Assembly (NCBI GenBank): GCA_964617105.1
Contig: CAZTWC010000012.1
Coordinates: forward strand, 2,349-29,153
Source of the DNA: CAZTWC01 sp964617105 [NCBI: uncultured Myxococcia bacterium]
GTDB taxonomy: Bacteria; CAZTWC01
Length of the DNA: 26,805 bases
Reading direction: 5' to 3'
In this document: positions 24,305 to 26,805 of the stretch, one piece after another
Layout: every line of letters starts with the position of its first letter
Numbering within the stretch: the first letter of the stretch is position 1
The notes under the pieces: model-generated
The model's input: only the letters and a program-made list of their open reading frames with translations
Told to the model about the DNA's origin: nothing
The model's database searches: none
Position numbers and translations under genes: made by a program

Positions 24305-24862
24305 TTATCCATCTTGCACAACTACAAACTTAAAATTACTAAACTGTGCTTGCCCTGCGGTATACATAACCTCTGTTAGCAATCGGCAGGGTACGTCACT
24401 ATCCATAATTATCATACTCAGCCCTCTAAACTCCTGGGCTTTATTAAATCGGGCAATCTCTTTTTGCTTCTCCATTTCAATGCTTAAAGCCTCAAAAAGT
24501 GGATCAATAAAAAAACCATCGGCCCCATCGCGTTTATGCTGCGGTTCGATTTTATAATCTTTTACCTCTACAACCATATCATCATTTACGGTGATACTAC
24601 GTTTAGTGACTGTAATGGGCACAGCATCTTCTGGCTGCAATTTGGCCATTGAGGTAGGAATTTGTAAATCATCAGTCGGAGTAACATTGACAGGATTGGT
24701 AGAGTAACTCTTTATCAAAAAAACCAAGATAATAGTCATGATGTCCATCATTGAGTTTATATTTAAACCCATTTTTTTTATTTGACGCTTCTTCCGCTTT
24801 GGTTTTTTAACGCTCTCTTCTTCCTCCAGGTTACCGATTACGCCCTGCTTTACTTCAGCCAT
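24305..24862 (-). CDS. ExbD/TolR-type motor protein with intact channel aspartate
   Basis: A 185-residue inner-membrane protein of the ExbD/TolR/AglQ-S family. A basic cytoplasmic N-terminus (KPKRKKRQIKK, 20-30) leads to one membrane span at about 34-52 containing D40 in NINSMMDIMTII, the position of the essential proton-carrying Asp of ExbD. A periplasmic domain follows and ends in VMYTAGQAQFSNFKFVVV, a typical ExbD/TolR C-terminal fold. GGAAGG lies upstream of the ATG. It is 62 bp from the other ExbD gene and 96 bp before the AgmX-domain gene in a minus-strand run. Confidence 0.9.
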   Translation of the reverse strand: MAEVKQGVIGNLEEEESVKKPKRKKRQIKKMGLNINSMMDIMTIILVFLIKSYSTNPVNVTPTDDLQIPTSMAKLQPEDAVPITVTKRSITVNDDMVVEVKDYKIEPQHKRDGADGFFIDPLFEALSIEMEKQKEIARFNKAQEFRGLSMIIMDSDVPCRLLTEVMYTAGQAQFSNFKFVVVQDG

Positions 24863-24924
24863 AACATTACCTTCCTTAAATAAGGTTTTGTAATCTATAT
24901 TTAGTTACCTTTATTTAACCGCTA

Positions 24925-25464
24925 TCAGGCAAATCCAGCACTAATTACTACATCAGGGAAGAGTATCCTGCCGTCGCTAGATTCCCGAGTTGCATCAAGT
25001 ACTTCGATTAGCACCTTATACTTAATTTGCCCTTCGGGGTTTATAATCACCTGTGACTCTTCAGGAAACGAATCTTTGATCTCAATTATTTTTTGAGTCA
25101 AAGCGTTGTAATCGTATGTGCCGTCATCTTTAACCGAAATAGTGGGTCCAGCCTTTTTTCCCTCTTCCTCAGGAGGCTTTGCTCCACCTAAAGTCCCTGC
25201 TCTACCAGAAATATAAAAACCAGTTTTACTGATAGTAATGGTCAAATTTAGGGGCGGTTTTTCATCTTTTTTCTTTTTCTTCGGTGCAGTAGATCCAGAA
25301 CCGATTTTTGGCGCTGACACATTTATTACTGCGATCTGTAACATGGCCATCTGCAGCAACAAGATCGGAATCAGCAGCACTATCAAATTCATGATAGGGA
25401 TTAAGTTTAGATCCTTATTTGGTTCTAGATTATGCCGTCTTTCAGAAGGTTTTCTCTTTGCCAT
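24925..25464 (-). CDS. ExbD/TolR-like protein lacking the channel aspartate
   Basis: A 179-residue protein with ExbD layout: a short basic N-terminus, DLNLIPIMNLIVLLIPILLL as the single membrane span (about 18-40), a Lys-rich linker (PKKKKKDEKPP) and a periplasmic domain ending with the LIEVLDATRES...LFPDVVISAG pattern typical of the family. The position that should hold the essential Asp (P-x-x-D) is Asn, N26 in IPIMN. It may be a non-conducting partner in a mixed ExbD dimer, or the proton path may be arranged differently. A Gly-rich insertion sits around residues 90-105. GGAG upstream supports the ATG start. Confidence 0.88.
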   Translation of the reverse strand: MAKRKPSERRHNLEPNKDLNLIPIMNLIVLLIPILLLQMAMLQIAVINVSAPKIGSGSTAPKKKKKDEKPPLNLTITISKTGFYISGRAGTLGGAKPPEEEGKKAGPTISVKDDGTYDYNALTQKIIEIKDSFPEESQVIINPEGQIKYKVLIEVLDATRESSDGRILFPDVVISAGFA

Positions 25465-25653
25465 CGATTTAACTCCAGACTAATTGTATTGACACTCCCC
25501 AGAGTTTAAGTTTAAGTCTGAGGATTCTTGGGCTCAGCCCGTATTCGGTCTGATATCTCCACAAGCTAACACGGCATGCCCTGCCGCAATAAAATTGGTT
25601 GTTTCTTATATAACAACAAACATCCTGGTCTGGGGCTGCTTGACTTACATTGC
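25465..25653. other. 189-bp structured gap between exbB-type and exbD-type genes
   Basis: Unusually long for an operon spacer. On the transcribed minus strand it can form several small hairpins: a CGGCA/TGCCG stem, GGGCT-AGCCC, and a larger stem CCTCAGA/TCTGGGG (25517-25523 with 25497-25503, one mismatch) shortly before the exbD ribosome binding site. No gene or good promoter is seen. Confidence 0.35.
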
Positions 25654-26307
25654 TTACTTATCAAGTGGGCTCTGTCCGCCTTTTCCCCTGGACACTAAAA
25701 GATTCTCTAATTTAACCGAGTATTCATCGATTTCATCAACGATTTTTTTAGTGATACCAGCCAAAAATACATGGGCAGCCATGCAGGGAATAGCCACAAT
25801 AAGACCAAAGGCCGTGGTATTCATAGCAATTGAAATGGACTGGGTAAGCATGGCGGCTTTCTGGTCAGGGGCAGCCTGAGCAACAGCGGCAAATGCCTGG
25901 ATCAAACCTACAATGGTCCCCAACAATCCCAACAGAGTGGCTATATTGGCAATGGAAAGCAATGTATCAGTTCTCTTTTGAACTGCCGGCATAACTTCCA
26001 AGGTGGCTTCTTCAACCGCATTGTAAATCTCGGTTTCCCCCTTATTGGCACGATTCAATCCTGCCTTAATAATTTTAGGCAAGGCGGCTGCCGGGGCAGC
26101 ATTACAAAGTTTGATTGCCCGATCAATATTATTGGACATAACCAGTTTTTGTATCTGGTTCATAAAAGCAGTACCATTTATATTATACTTAAAGAATAGA
26201 AATATAATTCTTTCAATAATAATTGCGATACCGAATACAGAAACAATAGCGATTGGATACATGAATCCACCACCATCTCTGAATGCTTGTGCGATTTGGG
26301 CTAACAT
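25654..26307 (-). CDS. MotA/TolQ/ExbB proton channel protein
   Basis: A 217-residue inner-membrane protein of the ExbB/TolQ/AglR family, the pentameric stator that conducts protons with ExbD. A first membrane span is at about 15-38. A cytoplasmic helical region follows, containing AVEEATLEVMPAVQKR. Two further spans are at about 118-142 (IATLLGLLGTIVGLIQAF) and 160-188 (SISIAMNTTAFGLIVAIPCMAA), which carry the family's conserved LGLLGTVxG and TTAxGLxVAIP motifs. AGGAGG lies upstream of the ATG. It is the first motor gene in the run exbB-exbD-exbD-AgmX. Confidence 0.95.
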   Translation of the reverse strand: MLAQIAQAFRDGGGFMYPIAIVSVFGIAIIIERIIFLFFKYNINGTAFMNQIQKLVMSNNIDRAIKLCNAAPAAALPKIIKAGLNRANKGETEIYNAVEEATLEVMPAVQKRTDTLLSIANIATLLGLLGTIVGLIQAFAAVAQAAPDQKAAMLTQSISIAMNTTAFGLIVAIPCMAAHVFLAGITKKIVDEIDEYSVKLENLLVSRGKGGQSPLDK

Positions 26308-26365
26308 CTCTTACTCCTCCTGTCCTGTATATGTATATGATCAGAAAAGTTAACAGTGACTGACT

Positions 26366-26394
26366 ACTATAGTATTAAAATGGATTTTGTTCAA
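26366..26394 (-). promoter_or_regulatory. Possible internal promoter for the motor genes
   Basis: Minus strand: TTGAAC (26394-26389), a 17-bp spacer, TATAGT (26371-26366). It overlaps the stop codon of the small upstream gene and lies about 60 bp before the exbB ATG, so the motor genes may have their own transcript. Confidence 0.4.
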
Positions 26395-26632
26395 CAGTTT
26401 TTAGAATTTTTGGTAAAAAACTTTTTTTCAACTCTAAGCCTTCATATTTTAAACTTGACTTTGGCAAGATATAAAAGGCTTCCGGCTTCTGCAACCTGCC
26501 TTCAACCTTAATAGCGTCCTTGATCTTAAATACTCTTTTTCCCCCTTTCTTTTTCTCTTCTGCAAATGGGATGGATGAATTTAAAGTGACCAATGCAAAA
26601 ACCGCTAGCAGGATAACAAATAATTTTTTCAT
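26375..26632 (-). CDS. Small secreted protein linked to the motor cluster
   Basis: An 85-residue protein with a signal peptide (residues 1-24, PFA-E), a Lys-rich start and a compact domain containing GRLQKPEAFYILPKSSL and a C-terminal KKSFLPKILKTVEQNPF. I know of no function. Small secreted proteins of this kind seem, from memory and unverified, to accompany ExbB/ExbD/AgmX loci in Myxococcota. GGGAGGAG lies upstream of the ATG, and the gene begins 17 bp after the preceding acidic-tail gene, so the two are likely co-transcribed. Confidence 0.75.
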   Translation of the reverse strand: MKKLFVILLAVFALVTLNSSIPFAEEKKKGGKRVFKIKDAIKVEGRLQKPEAFYILPKSSLKYEGLELKKSFLPKILKTVEQNPF

Positions 26633-26649
26633 CCTCTCTCCTCCCTAAT

Positions 26650-26805
26650 TTACTCTTCTTCACCTTCATTTTCACCCAACTGCTCTTCAGTTTCTTCTTC
26701 CGTTGATGAATCTTCTTCTTGAGATTCCTCTTCAGTAGCAGTCTCACCTTCCGCATTTTCTTCGGCTTCACCTTCTTCGGCAGGAGTAGTTTCGTCGGGG
26801 GCAGT
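26650..26805 (-). CDS. Acidic C-terminal tail of a protein truncated by the right window edge
   Basis: An open frame of 51 codons plus stop, entering from the right edge and ending at 26650. It is almost entirely Glu, Thr, Ser and Gly (for example EEGEAEENAEGETATEEES). Its reading frame is favoured over the lysine-rich frame on the same strand because it stops 17 bp before the next gene with proper spacing. In comparable Myxococcota loci the gene ahead of exbB often encodes a periplasmic TPR or similar protein, but nothing diagnostic is inside this window. Confidence 0.6.
   Translation of the reverse strand, partial: TAPDETTPAEEGEAEENAEGETATEEESQEEDSSTEEETEEQLGENEGEEE

Noticed and set aside
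25489-25511. TTGACA on the plus strand as a promoter
   Set aside because: No acceptable -10 at 16-18 bp and no plus-strand gene downstream.
26526-26771. Lysine-rich open frame on the minus strand across the small secreted gene and the acidic tail
   Set aside because: It is the +1 frame shadow of the Glu-rich tail (GAA repeats read as AAG/AGA) and overlaps the better supported 26375-26632 gene.

Overview
The window looks like a chromosomal segment from a Gram-negative, AT-leaning bacterium of the Myxococcota or a relative among the former Deltaproteobacteria. This is inferred from gene content: an AgmX/PglI-type TonB-like protein next to ExbB and two ExbD proteins, secreted FG-GAP and PKD/Ig-type giant proteins, cysteine-rich lipoproteins, a tandem-domain ThyX, and an HD-GYP response regulator. 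I see no tRNA, rRNA, transposase, integrase or CRISPR array, so it does not look like a mobile island.

Left part (1-6093, plus strand). A compact run begins with the end of an ATPase-fold regulatory protein. It continues with a divergent DUF115/Maf-like protein, a formyltransferase and a DUF362 protein carrying an added cysteine-rich, hydrophobic tail. A strong sigma70-type promoter then precedes a receiver-GAF-HD-GYP protein (predicted c-di-GMP phosphodiesterase), followed by acylphosphatase.

Middle (6114-14859). A minus-strand double-domain ThyX is divergently transcribed from two paralogous cysteine-rich surface proteins, which are separated by a clear rho-independent terminator. Housekeeping genes follow: valS, an AMMECR1-type protein on the minus strand, and rpmB (zinc-binding L28 form).

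Right part (14878-26805, all minus strand) is the most interesting stretch. In order of transcription from the right edge it holds: an acidic C-terminal tail of a truncated protein, a small secreted protein, ExbB/MotA/TolQ, an ExbD-like protein with Asn in place of the channel Asp, a second ExbD with the Asp, and a 461-residue protein with an FHA-like N-terminus, one membrane span and a TonB-like AgmX/PglI C-terminus. Next come a 1567-residue secreted protein with an FG-GAP/VCBS propeller and about twelve Ig/PKD-like repeats (including a nearly perfect 536-bp duplication), a small secreted helical protein of unknown function behind a near-consensus promoter, an outer-membrane beta-barrel and a short polysaccharide-export (OPX) lipoprotein.

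My working model, which is inference, is a proton-powered trans-envelope machine of the Glt/Nfs/Agl type known from Myxococcus. It sits beside the likely cargo or surface partners it would move, assemble or export: a giant repeat adhesin and an OPX plus beta-barrel polysaccharide exporter. The HD-GYP regulator might tie this to c-di-GMP, but nothing in the sequence links them directly.
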